From positions 310,001 to 374,000 of the forward strand of contig JASCOH010000001.1 of assembly GCA_029959295.1 (NCBI GenBank): a DNA stretch of 64,000 nt, written 5' to 3'. Positions within the stretch are counted from its first letter, which is position 1. Each line of letters opens with the position of its first letter. Shown in pieces: positions 43,383 to 51,476 of this stretch. Under the pieces are notes generated by a model. It was not told where the DNA came from. It worked only from the letters and a program-made list of their open reading frames with translations, and made no database searches. This DNA is from Flavobacteriaceae bacterium PS02334. GTDB taxonomy: Bacteria > Bacteroidota > Bacteroidia > Flavobacteriales > Flavobacteriaceae. A program made the translations under genes and the position numbers.

Positions 43383-43524
43383 TAGCCCAGATTGCAGCGG
43401 AAAGCTTTTTTGAAAAACCGACATTTTTTGCCTGATAAAAAAAGCGACCGGAGGAAGCTCTTTTTTAGTAGAGCAAAAAAGGAGGCTTGAAAAAAACTTG
43501 GAGCGGAAAGCTGGAAATAGCTTC
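43383..43524 (+). repeat. AGCCC dispersed repeat, full copy
   Basis: Blocks in order are AGCCCAGATTGCAGCGGAAA, GCGACCGGAGGAAGCTC and CTTGGAGCGGAAAGCTGG, ending at ATAGCTTC. Compare 41360-41500 (opposite strand) and 57743-57885. Confidence 0.8.
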
Positions 43525-43534
43525 AAATTATTCC

Positions 43535-43562
43535 AAAAAAAAGCTCCGATTTCTCGAAGCTT
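43535..43562 (-). terminator. Terminator of the two-component system genes
   Basis: On the minus strand it is AAGCTTCGA-GAAA-TCGGAGCTT followed by a T-run, the same hairpin as at 4942-4970. Confidence 0.9.
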
Positions 43563-43575
43563 GATTTATGTAGTT

Positions 43576-44292
43576 TTATTCAGAAACTTTATTTTTTACG
43601 ACAAGTCTGAATCCTTCACCGTGAATGTTTAAGATTTCAACATCCTCGTCTAGTTTTAGATATTTTCTCAATTTGGCGATGTAAACGTCCATACTTCTTG
43701 ATGTGAAGTAGTTGTCGTCTCTCCAGATTTTCGTCAATGCTAATTCTCTTGGCATTAGGTCATTTTCATGAACAGCAAGCATTTTTAGCAATTCGTTTTC
43801 TTTTGGAGACAATTTTATAGGCTCATCGTTTTTGAAAGTCAAAAAGCGCAATTTTGAATTTAAGTGGAAACCTCCAATTTGGAATTCAAATTTAGTGTTG
43901 TCAGATTTGCTGTCAGAGGCTTTTCTTTGGATAATTGCCTTGATTTTCATCAAAAGCACTTCTGAATCGAATGGCTTATTCAAATAATCGTCTGCTCCTA
44001 CTTTATATCCTTTCAGCACATCTTCTTTCATAGATTTAGCTGTCAAGAATATCAACGGAATATCTTTATTTTTTTCTCTAATTTCTTTGGCCAAAGTATA
44101 TCCGTCTTTATATGGCATCATTACGTCAAGAATGCACAAATCGAAAGTGTCTTTCTTGAATTTTTCGAAACCTTCCATTCCATTCTTAGCCAAAGTGACG
44201 TCAAAATCATTCAGATTCAAATAATCTTTTAAAATTGAACCGAAGTTGGGATCATCTTCAACTAAAAGGATTTTCTTGTTTACATTTTCCAT
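43576..44292 (-). CDS. OmpR-type response regulator
   Basis: A 238-residue transcription regulator. The receiver domain (about 1-125) has the acidic pair EDD (12-14), phospho-acceptor D56 in CILDVMMP and the conserved Lys in LNKPFD. A winged-helix DNA-binding domain follows (about 140-232). The kinase gene lies 3 bp upstream. The pair resembles RprXY of Bacteroides. The regulated genes are not known from the sequence. Confidence 0.93.
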   Translation of the reverse strand: MENVNKKILLVEDDPNFGSILKDYLNLNDFDVTLAKNGMEGFEKFKKDTFDLCILDVMMPYKDGYTLAKEIREKNKDIPLIFLTAKSMKEDVLKGYKVGADDYLNKPFDSEVLLMKIKAIIQRKASDSKSDNTKFEFQIGGFHLNSKLRFLTFKNDEPIKLSPKENELLKMLAVHENDLMPRELALTKIWRDDNYFTSRSMDVYIAKLRKYLKLDEDVEILNIHGEGFRLVVKNKVSE

Positions 44293-44295
44293 AGC

Positions 44296-45882
44296 TTAAT
44301 TTATTAGTGGTAATTTTATGATGAAGGTACTACCTTTCCCTTTCTCACTTTCTACAAATATTTGACCATTATGGTCGTCTATAATTCTTTTTACGTAGGC
44401 CAAGCCTAAACCGTGGCCTTTGACATTGTGCAGGTCGCCCGTGTGCTCTCGATAGAATTTTTCAAAAATTCTTTTCTGAGCCACTTTGCTCATTCCCTGA
44501 CCTTGGTCTTTTATTTTTATAAGGATAAAATCTTTTACATTTTCGGTGTAAATATCAATTATCGGTGCTTCTGGCGAATATTTTATGGCGTTGTCAAGAA
44601 CGTTTACTATTACATTTGTAAAGTGAACATCGTTGACTAATGTTGTTGTTCGAGTTGCATCGAAATGCGTGTTTATTCTCCCTTCTCTGTCTTCAATAAT
44701 CAAGTTTACGTGCTCAATTGCATCTTCAACAATGGTCAAAATATCCATTGGCTCTTTGTTTATTTCCAGCTCTTTTTTCTCCAACTTAGAAATACGCAGC
44801 ACATTTTCAACTTGGGCGTGCATTCTTTTATTTTCATCCCGAATCATTTGCAGATATCGGTGTACTTTTTCTGTATCTTCAATAACTTTTGGATTTTTAA
44901 TAGCATCCAGAGCTAAGTTTATTGTTGCGATTGGCGTTTTAAATTCGTGCGTCATATTATTAATGAAATCTGTTTTTATCTCAGAAATCTGACGTTGTTT
45001 TATCAATTGATTCAGGGCGCTAGCATAAGCAATAATGATAATCAGCGTAAATGTGATTGACAAAACCGTAATGCTGATCAGCTCAGAGAACAAGAATTTT
45101 TTCTTTTCAGGAAAGCTTACCAATAACTGGAATTTGCTTTTTCCTTCATTGTCTGTAAAAATCGGAGTCTGAAAAGTAGAATTTTTGTCAAACTTGAAAT
45201 TGTCAGATCTAATTTTTGTCGCCAGTCCGTCGCTGTAAATTCCGAATTCAAAAGGCGTTTTTACTTCATATTGCTTTAATTCGTCCTCTAATAATTTCAA
45301 TAATCTTTCTTTTGAAATTCTATCTTTTAAAGGTTTTGTTTCTGCAATATCTTTTAAAAACATGTCATATTGCACTTTGTCAAGCATTTCCATGGTTCCA
45401 GATTTTTCAATTGTAATATCTGGAGTCGTATTTTTTTGAATTGCCGAATTATCAATTCGATTTCCAGAATAAATTTCTGTACGTCTTTTTGCGCTGAAGC
45501 TTTGGGCTTTTCTTACTGAATCTTTTTTCTTATCAAAGAACGAGAGGTTTACATTATAATCTTCTGCAATAATATTGTTAGAATAAATTACTGTTTCGTT
45601 GGTTACCTTATTTTTTTGGACTAAAACAAAATCAAGAATTTCATTTCTGTCTGGCGCTTTTCCAATACTATCTTGCAAAATATTGTATTGGTTTAAAAGC
45701 GTGTAAGTTTCTTGCTGTTTTAATTTCTCAGCAACATTTCCGATAACCTGCTGTACATGATATTTGAACTGTTCTTCATTATTTTTGAAAGAAGTATTAA
45801 TTAAATATAATTGTACCATTATAATCCCTATCAATGACAGGCTCATTAACACAACCAGTAAGCGAAACAATGTTTTATTCAT
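44296..45882 (-). CDS. Sensor histidine kinase
   Basis: A 528-residue membrane kinase with helices at about 7-30 and 266-290 and a periplasmic sensor region of about 235 residues between them. The H-box is MTHEFKTPIATINLALD with H312, and the ATPase shows VLDNAIKYSP, IKDQGQGMS and GHGLGLAYVKRI. It phosphorylates the regulator encoded next to it. The -7 box lies five bases before the start codon. Confidence 0.94.
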   Translation of the reverse strand: MNKTLFRLLVVLMSLSLIGIIMVQLYLINTSFKNNEEQFKYHVQQVIGNVAEKLKQQETYTLLNQYNILQDSIGKAPDRNEILDFVLVQKNKVTNETVIYSNNIIAEDYNVNLSFFDKKKDSVRKAQSFSAKRRTEIYSGNRIDNSAIQKNTTPDITIEKSGTMEMLDKVQYDMFLKDIAETKPLKDRISKERLLKLLEDELKQYEVKTPFEFGIYSDGLATKIRSDNFKFDKNSTFQTPIFTDNEGKSKFQLLVSFPEKKKFLFSELISITVLSITFTLIIIIAYASALNQLIKQRQISEIKTDFINNMTHEFKTPIATINLALDAIKNPKVIEDTEKVHRYLQMIRDENKRMHAQVENVLRISKLEKKELEINKEPMDILTIVEDAIEHVNLIIEDREGRINTHFDATRTTTLVNDVHFTNVIVNVLDNAIKYSPEAPIIDIYTENVKDFILIKIKDQGQGMSKVAQKRIFEKFYREHTGDLHNVKGHGLGLAYVKRIIDDHNGQIFVESEKGKGSTFIIKLPLIN

Positions 45883-45887
45883 CGAAA

Positions 45888-45895
45888 CAAAATTA
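45888..45895 (-). promoter_or_regulatory. -7 promoter box of the sensor kinase gene
   Basis: TAATTTTG on the minus strand, five bases before the start codon, which implies a nearly leaderless transcript. Confidence 0.5.
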
Positions 45896-45953
45896 ACATT
45901 TTAACATATAAACGATAAATACATTAACCAAACATTAACATCTAATTGCAAAA

Positions 45954-46538
45954 TTATTGATTCTTTAAAGCAGAAATTATTTTATCCGCAGTATTCGTTG
46001 CTTCTTGTAGATGAATATTTTGAATGACAAAATCGCTTAATTGCATTTTTTTATCATCTTCCCATTGATTTGACATCCTTGCCTTGACGGCGTCTTTAGT
46101 GATATTGTCTCTTTCCATAACTCTTTGAATTCTTACTTCTTTTGGTGCGGTCACCAAGATGATTTTATCGCAATCTTTATAAGTTCCGCTTTCAAAGAGA
46201 ATTGCAGTTTCTTTAATTACGATTGGAAAATTCTTATGTTTTTCCACCCAATCCATAAAATGAATCTTGACTTCAGGATGGATAATCGCATTTAATCTGG
46301 CAAGCTTTTCTGGATTATTGAAAACTACAGCGGAAAGTTTGGCTCTATTGATTTTATCATTTTCAAGTAGGTCCATTCCAAAAGCATCAACAACTTTGCC
46401 AATTACCAAATTTGAATCCATTATTTTTTTTGCTTCAATATCAGCGATATAAACAGGAATCCCTTTAGATTCAAAATACTTGGCAATCGTAGTTTTTCCG
46501 CTTCCAATTCCTCCTGTCAAACCTATAATTTTTGTCAT
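45954..46538 (-). CDS. coaE: Dephospho-CoA kinase
   Basis: Last step of coenzyme A synthesis: it phosphorylates dephospho-CoA. The 194-residue protein opens with the P-loop GLTGGIGSGKTTIAKYF and has DNITKDAVKARMSNQ, the lid arginine region. It lies 7 bp after the glycosyltransferase gene in the same direction. coaBC, which makes an earlier intermediate, is 12 kb away on the same strand. Confidence 0.95.
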   Translation of the reverse strand: MTKIIGLTGGIGSGKTTIAKYFESKGIPVYIADIEAKKIMDSNLVIGKVVDAFGMDLLENDKINRAKLSAVVFNNPEKLARLNAIIHPEVKIHFMDWVEKHKNFPIVIKETAILFESGTYKDCDKIILVTAPKEVRIQRVMERDNITKDAVKARMSNQWEDDKKMQLSDFVIQNIHLQEATNTADKIISALKNQ

Positions 46539-46545
46539 AATTATT

Positions 46546-47541
46546 TTATTTGAAGAATAATTCAGGGAATGCTTCCTGCGGTTTTTGCTTTAAAATAATT
46601 ACTTTCCAATAGGATTTCAAGAAACCAATTCCATATCCGTAAAACTGCATTGCGACTGCTAAAACTGAGAGAATCCCTATTGAAAAACTCTTGTTTTGTA
46701 TAGTCGAAAGCAGAAATGCAAATAGAAAATAAAATATATAAAGTGCCAAAAAAAGCTTTACTCCTAGTATCAAAAATAAAACAGAAAATACAAATCCGAT
46801 AAAAAATAAGGAAGGAAAAAAGTAAGTCAATTTATTGTATTCCGGATACCAGCTGTTTAAAATCGGCCTGGCTTTTCCAAATTTATTGACTTGTTTATAA
46901 AACTTTGACCAATCAATTCTTCTCTTATGGTAAACATACGCATTTGGAAACAGTTTAGTTTCAAAACCCATTTTCCATAATCTTATTGACAAATCTGGAT
47001 CTTCTCCTGGATGAATGTTTCCAAAGCCTCTGCTTGCTTCAAAAGCTTCTTTAGACAATCCCATATTGAAACTTCGAGGCTGAAACTTGTCAATTTTTTC
47101 AGAACCTCCGCGAATTCCTCCAGTAGTCAGAAAGGAAGTCATAGAGAAATTGATCGCTTTCTGCACGTTAGAAAAGCTATCCAAAGCTTTATCAGGACCG
47201 CCAAAACAATCGACATAATTTTCAGAAAGTGCTTTTTCTACTTCCGAAAGATAATTGGGAGGCAGAATACAATCTGAATCTAAAATAAAGAAATAATTGC
47301 CTTGGGCGTTTTTCATCCCAAAATTTCTAGAATCACCGGGACCAGAATTTTTCTTAAAAAAGTAAGAAATATTTAATTTGTCTCGATAGCTTTCAATAAC
47401 ACTATCGCAAGGGATAGTCGAGCCATCTTCAACAATAACAACTTCAAAACTATCAGGATAATTTTGCAAAACCAAACTCTGCAAAAGTTCTTCAATCTCA
47501 TCAGGACGATTGTAAACAGGAATTATAAAAGAAAATTTCAT
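46546..47541 (-). CDS. Family 2 glycosyltransferase, membrane-bound
   Basis: A 331-residue GT-A glycosyltransferase. The N-terminus is FSFIIPVYNRPDEIEELL, the metal-binding motif is DSD (88-90) in FFILDSDCILPP, and the acceptor block is GEDPDLSIRLW. Two to three hydrophobic helices at the C-terminus (about 243-310) anchor it in the membrane. The transferred sugar is unknown; it may act on surface polysaccharide. It probably shares a transcript with coaE. Confidence 0.92.
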   Translation of the reverse strand: MKFSFIIPVYNRPDEIEELLQSLVLQNYPDSFEVVIVEDGSTIPCDSVIESYRDKLNISYFFKKNSGPGDSRNFGMKNAQGNYFFILDSDCILPPNYLSEVEKALSENYVDCFGGPDKALDSFSNVQKAINFSMTSFLTTGGIRGGSEKIDKFQPRSFNMGLSKEAFEASRGFGNIHPGEDPDLSIRLWKMGFETKLFPNAYVYHKRRIDWSKFYKQVNKFGKARPILNSWYPEYNKLTYFFPSLFFIGFVFSVLFLILGVKLFLALYIFYFLFAFLLSTIQNKSFSIGILSVLAVAMQFYGYGIGFLKSYWKVIILKQKPQEAFPELFFK

Positions 47542-47560
47542 ATCATTTTTTATACTTTAA

Positions 47561-47568
47561 CAAAGATA
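47561..47568 (-). promoter_or_regulatory. -7 promoter box of the glycosyltransferase gene
   Basis: TATCTTTG on the minus strand, 19 bp before the start codon. Confidence 0.5.
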
Positions 47569-47620
47569 ATCTTTAAAAGTAAAAAAACATCTGATTGGAA
47601 ATTTGAGGCTATTATTTTTC

Positions 47621-47652
47621 AAAAAAAAGCCCCGCTAAAATAGCAGGGCTTT
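47621..47652 (-). terminator. Terminator of the large T9SS gene
   Basis: AAAGCCC-C-GCTA and TAGC-A-GGGCTTT form a stem of 11 pairs with one mismatch and loop AAA. On the minus strand a T-run of eight follows. Confidence 0.85.
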
Positions 47653-47673
47653 AAAATTATTGAGTAAGTAAGC

Positions 47674-50600
47674 TTATTGCTTAACCACTTTTATAGTTTT
47701 AACTTGATTGTCAACAACTACTTTCACTAAATAAGTTCCAGCAGCCAAGTTAGACATATCAACTTGAGCTTCAGAAGCATTCAACGATTTGTTGATTACT
47801 TGCTGACCTAATAAATTGAATACTGAAACGCTAGTCATATCTTGAGAATAAGACAATTTCAATACATCTTTTACTGGGTTTGGATAAGCTTTAAATGAAG
47901 CGCTGTCAAAAGTTGGAGCGCTTAATGAAGCATCGTAAGCAGAAATTTTAAAGCTTCCAGATGGTGTAGTTCCATAACTCCATACCCTAACTAAAAGTGG
48001 CTCGCCAGCAGTTAATGCCGTAAGAGCTAATTTAGAAAATATATTAGTTCCTGATGTGATATCATCATTACAACCTACCGATACTAACGCAGCACAAGTC
48101 CCTCTGTAAACCTGAATAGCAGTATCCACTAAAGCACTACCTGCATCTGTTCCAGTTTCAACAGTTAATGTTCCTGATGCTGGAGCATTTACGCTAAACC
48201 AAACATCTTTTCCTGTAGTTGCAAAAGAAGAAGTTCCACATGTTGGATCAGCAATACCAGATTGAATAGTAGCACTTAGATTTGTACCAACTATTACGTT
48301 AGTTGCAAATGTAGCTCCTGCAGTTAAAGCAGTTGGAGTTGCACAGCTATCGTTTGATGGTGCTGGTGGCGCTAAGAAAGTACAAAGATTAAAACTTAAT
48401 GTAGCTGTCGAAGTTGATGCTACTGACACATAATAAGTTGTCCCTGCAGTCAATGCCTGAGTAAATGAAGTAGAAGTACAATTTGCATTTAATCTTACTA
48501 AAGCAGCTGGAGTTCCTGAATAGATAGAAACATAACCGTTACCAGTTCCTGAAACTACTGCTCTGCTAAAAATATAATTTCCTGTAGAAGCTGGCGTAAA
48601 AGTATACCAAACATCAACATCTGTAGTACTACAAGCATATTCTGTTGAATGTGTTGCAGAAAGAGTCGTACCAGCTACAGCATTAGCGCAAGTAGCAGCT
48701 GGAGATTCAGTTAATACTGCAGCATTAGCAATTAAATCATTGGCTGGCGCTGGTGGCGCTAACAAAGCACAAAGATTAAAGCTTAATGGTGAAGTTGAAG
48801 TTGATGAAACAGAAACATAATAAGTTGTCCCTGCAGTCAAAGCTTGTATAAATGTAGTAGATGAACAGCTTGTGTTTAATCTTACCAAAGCTGCTGGAGT
48901 TCCTGAATATACAGAAACATAACCGTTACCAGTTCCTGAAACTACTGCTCTGCTAAAAATATAATTTCCTGTAGAAGCAGGTGTAAAAGTATACCAAACA
49001 TCAACGTCTGTAGTGCTACAAGCGTATTCTGTTGAATGTGTTGCAGAAATTGTTGTACCAGCTAAAGCATTATTACAAGCAGTCGTTGTAGACTCAGTTA
49101 ATACCACAGCATTAGCAATTAAATCATTTGCTGGTGGTGGTGGCGGTGTTCCAATACAGATATTAAAAGTAGCTTGTGCAACACTATAACCATATACTCT
49201 AACTAAATAAACAGTATTTGGCACAAGACCCGTTAAGTCTAATGTATTAGGGTCGCTAGTTGCTTTAAAAGTTAAAGCACCACAACCACCAGTAGCATCA
49301 TATACTCCCATGGCCATGTCAACAGAAGTTCCCACAACAGCAACTAAATTTGTCAATGAAACTCTATGAGCAGCAGCTGTTGCTGTAAAGCTATACCAAA
49401 CATCAGCGTTAGGAGTTCCTGACAATGAGGTTGTAGCTTGTGAAGAGGCACTAGCATAAGCATTTGTACCCGCCGTTACTACTGCACAATCATAATTATT
49501 GTTTACAGTTAATGCTATTGCATTGGCGCATTCGTCATTTGCTGGAGCTGGAGGAAGTGTTCCTACACAAATATTAAAATTTGTTTGTGCAACACTATAA
49601 CCATAAACTCTCACAAAATAAACATTGTTAACAACAAGCCCTGACACATCAAATGTATCTGGATCACTAGTGGCTTTAAAAGCCAAATCACCACATCCAC
49701 CTACACCATCATAAACTCCCATAGCCATATCAACAGAAGTTCCTTCAACTGCAACAACATTGGCTAAAGAAATTCTATGTCTAGCATTGGTTGCTACAAA
49801 TTTGAACCACACATCATTATTTGGAGTACCAGATAAAGAAGTCGTCGCCACTGCTGATGCAGAAGCATAAGCATTTGTTCCTGCTGTTACTGTTCCACAT
49901 GCTAAATTAGCATTTACGGTTAAAGTTATAGCGTTTGCGCATTCATCATTAACTGGCGCTGGTGGAGGTGTTCCAATACAAATTTTAAAAGTTGTTAATG
50001 GATCTACAGCTGCTAGCTTACTAAAAACTCTAATATAATAAGTTTCACCAATCGTTAAATCTGTTATTAAAGAAGTATCTGGATCAGAAATAGACAAGTT
50101 ATAAAGACCTCCTCCACAACTACCACCTAGCAGTTCGTGAACTAAATCTAAAGGTGCGCCTACTACTTCAGAAATAATAATTCTATGACGCGTTGAAGTG
50201 GCAACAAATTTAAACCAAACATCATTATCAGGATTTCCAATAGAAGTCGGCAAGCTTTCTCCTGAAGGAGTTGCTCCTACTAAAGTCGAAGCAGTAATAC
50301 TTGTACATGTTAAGTTAGCGTTAGGAGTTAAAGTAACGGCTCCTGAACAATTATCATTTACTGGCGGAATAGGAAGTGTTTTAAATACTTTACTTTCCCA
50401 AGTACTGCTATCAGTTCCGCTACATACAGCTCTTACATAAAAAGTATAAGATGTATTTGGAGTCAATGTATTCAATGGATAAGAAACTGCAGTTCCTGTT
50501 CCAGATGTCACTAATCCTGTAGCACCTGAACCAGCTGCACCAGAAGTTCTCAATTCATACTGATATCCATTTGCAGGATTACTTGTCGAAGCTGTAAAAG

Positions 50601-51180
50601 CAACTGTTGCAGAATTAGTTGTGACTGTAGAAGTCACACCAGATACTGGTAAACATGTAGGCGCAGCACTATTCACTACATCATCAACATAAAATTCAAA
50701 CTGATTTGTTCCTGTAGCCCTAATTGCTACATAAACAGACTGCCCGATGTATGGAGATAAATCAAATGTTTTCTTTGCCCAAGTTGCCGGAGCAGTTTGA
50801 GATGCTTGTAAGACAACAGTAAATGCTGCTTCAGCATTTGTTGTCGTAGACAATCTTACCTCATAAGGTTCTAAAAAAGTAGTTCCTCTAGATTTAACCC
50901 AAAATTCAATCTGATCATTAACATTTGCAGCAACATTAATCTGTGGTGTTATCAAATAATCGTTATGAGCTGTAGCATTGTATACTAATCTCGCTGCATT
51001 AGTACCACTATGAGCTCCACCATCAATTGATGCACTCACCGTCCAACCATTTGCCCCACCTAAATTAATTATTGACCAACCCGTGGGAAGGGTTGTCCCT
51101 GTGTCAAAGTTCTCATTGAACTGTGCACTTACATGCCAGCTTGCAATGAGACAAAAAAGTAAAAAAGTAAATTTTTTCAT
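47674..51180 (-). CDS. Giant T9SS-secreted multi-domain protein, paralogue A
   Basis: A 1168-residue secreted protein. A signal peptide (1-19) is followed by a jelly-roll or cleaved-adhesin-like domain (about 20-172), one fibronectin type III domain (about 175-270) and six beta-sandwich modules of about 130 residues. Each module starts near a Pro-rich linker and an ND-x3-A motif (for example NDECANAITLTVN and NDLIANAAVLTES). A type A T9SS sorting domain closes it (about 1090-1168, YPNPVKDVLKLSYS). Likely surface-attached or released; adhesion is a reasonable guess. Some modules are nearly identical at the DNA level. Confidence 0.9.
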   Translation of the reverse strand: MKKFTFLLFCLIASWHVSAQFNENFDTGTTLPTGWSIINLGGANGWTVSASIDGGAHSGTNAARLVYNATAHNDYLITPQINVAANVNDQIEFWVKSRGTTFLEPYEVRLSTTTNAEAAFTVVLQASQTAPATWAKKTFDLSPYIGQSVYVAIRATGTNQFEFYVDDVVNSAAPTCLPVSGVTSTVTTNSATVAFTASTSNPANGYQYELRTSGAAGSGATGLVTSGTGTAVSYPLNTLTPNTSYTFYVRAVCSGTDSSTWESKVFKTLPIPPVNDNCSGAVTLTPNANLTCTSITASTLVGATPSGESLPTSIGNPDNDVWFKFVATSTRHRIIISEVVGAPLDLVHELLGGSCGGGLYNLSISDPDTSLITDLTIGETYYIRVFSKLAAVDPLTTFKICIGTPPPAPVNDECANAITLTVNANLACGTVTAGTNAYASASAVATTSLSGTPNNDVWFKFVATNARHRISLANVVAVEGTSVDMAMGVYDGVGGCGDLAFKATSDPDTFDVSGLVVNNVYFVRVYGYSVAQTNFNICVGTLPPAPANDECANAIALTVNNNYDCAVVTAGTNAYASASSQATTSLSGTPNADVWYSFTATAAAHRVSLTNLVAVVGTSVDMAMGVYDATGGCGALTFKATSDPNTLDLTGLVPNTVYLVRVYGYSVAQATFNICIGTPPPPPANDLIANAVVLTESTTTACNNALAGTTISATHSTEYACSTTDVDVWYTFTPASTGNYIFSRAVVSGTGNGYVSVYSGTPAALVRLNTSCSSTTFIQALTAGTTYYVSVSSTSTSPLSFNLCALLAPPAPANDLIANAAVLTESPAATCANAVAGTTLSATHSTEYACSTTDVDVWYTFTPASTGNYIFSRAVVSGTGNGYVSIYSGTPAALVRLNANCTSTSFTQALTAGTTYYVSVASTSTATLSFNLCTFLAPPAPSNDSCATPTALTAGATFATNVIVGTNLSATIQSGIADPTCGTSSFATTGKDVWFSVNAPASGTLTVETGTDAGSALVDTAIQVYRGTCAALVSVGCNDDITSGTNIFSKLALTALTAGEPLLVRVWSYGTTPSGSFKISAYDASLSAPTFDSASFKAYPNPVKDVLKLSYSQDMTSVSVFNLLGQQVINKSLNASEAQVDMSNLAAGTYLVKVVVDNQVKTIKVVKQ
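48528..49052 (-). repeat. Near-identical module repeats inside the T9SS gene
   Basis: 48528-48665 and 48915-49052 match at nearly every base and lie 387 bp (129 codons) apart, inside modules five and four. The length is a multiple of three, so recombination between them would add or remove a whole module in frame. Confidence 0.8.
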
Positions 51181-51425
51181 AAAATTATAGTTTAATTAAC
51201 ATTTTGCTAATTTATGAAATTTTAAATACTAAAAAACTTTAATCGAAAACTTTATCAAATTACTTAAATCATTACATAATTTAACCATTTTTAACTAATT
51301 TGAAAATTTTAGGAAAATTATTTTTTATTATATTATGAATTTTACAATCAAAAAGTTAAAAAAGCAAATTAACTTCTTAATAACACACTAAAATTTAATA
51401 CATATTGGATTATATTTATAAAAAA
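51181..51425. other. AT-rich upstream region of paralogue A
   Basis: No gene is seen. The first 60 bases before the start codon resemble those before paralogue B (about 54609-54665), including TTAATTAACAT/TTAGTTAACAT and TTATGAAATTTTA, so the duplication included the 5' region. No exact TAnnTTTG box was found. Confidence 0.5.
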
Positions 51426-51457
51426 AAATCGCCTAAAAATTTCTTTTTAGGCGATTT
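51421..51457 (-). terminator. Terminator of T9SS paralogue B
   Basis: AAATCGCCTAAAAA (51426-51439) and TTTTTAGGCGATTT (51444-51457) are perfect 14-bp arms with loop TTTC. A T-run follows on the minus strand. Confidence 0.93.
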
Positions 51458-51476
51458 ATATTCAATTTGAGCTTAT

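Larger units (their letters stand above)
43266..43575. other. Intergenic repeats between converging genes
   Basis: No gene is seen. The stretch holds one CTGCGCTCGGGATGACA repeat (43315-43342), one full AGCCC dispersed repeat (43383-43524) and the terminator of the response regulator gene (43535-43562). Confidence 0.8.
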
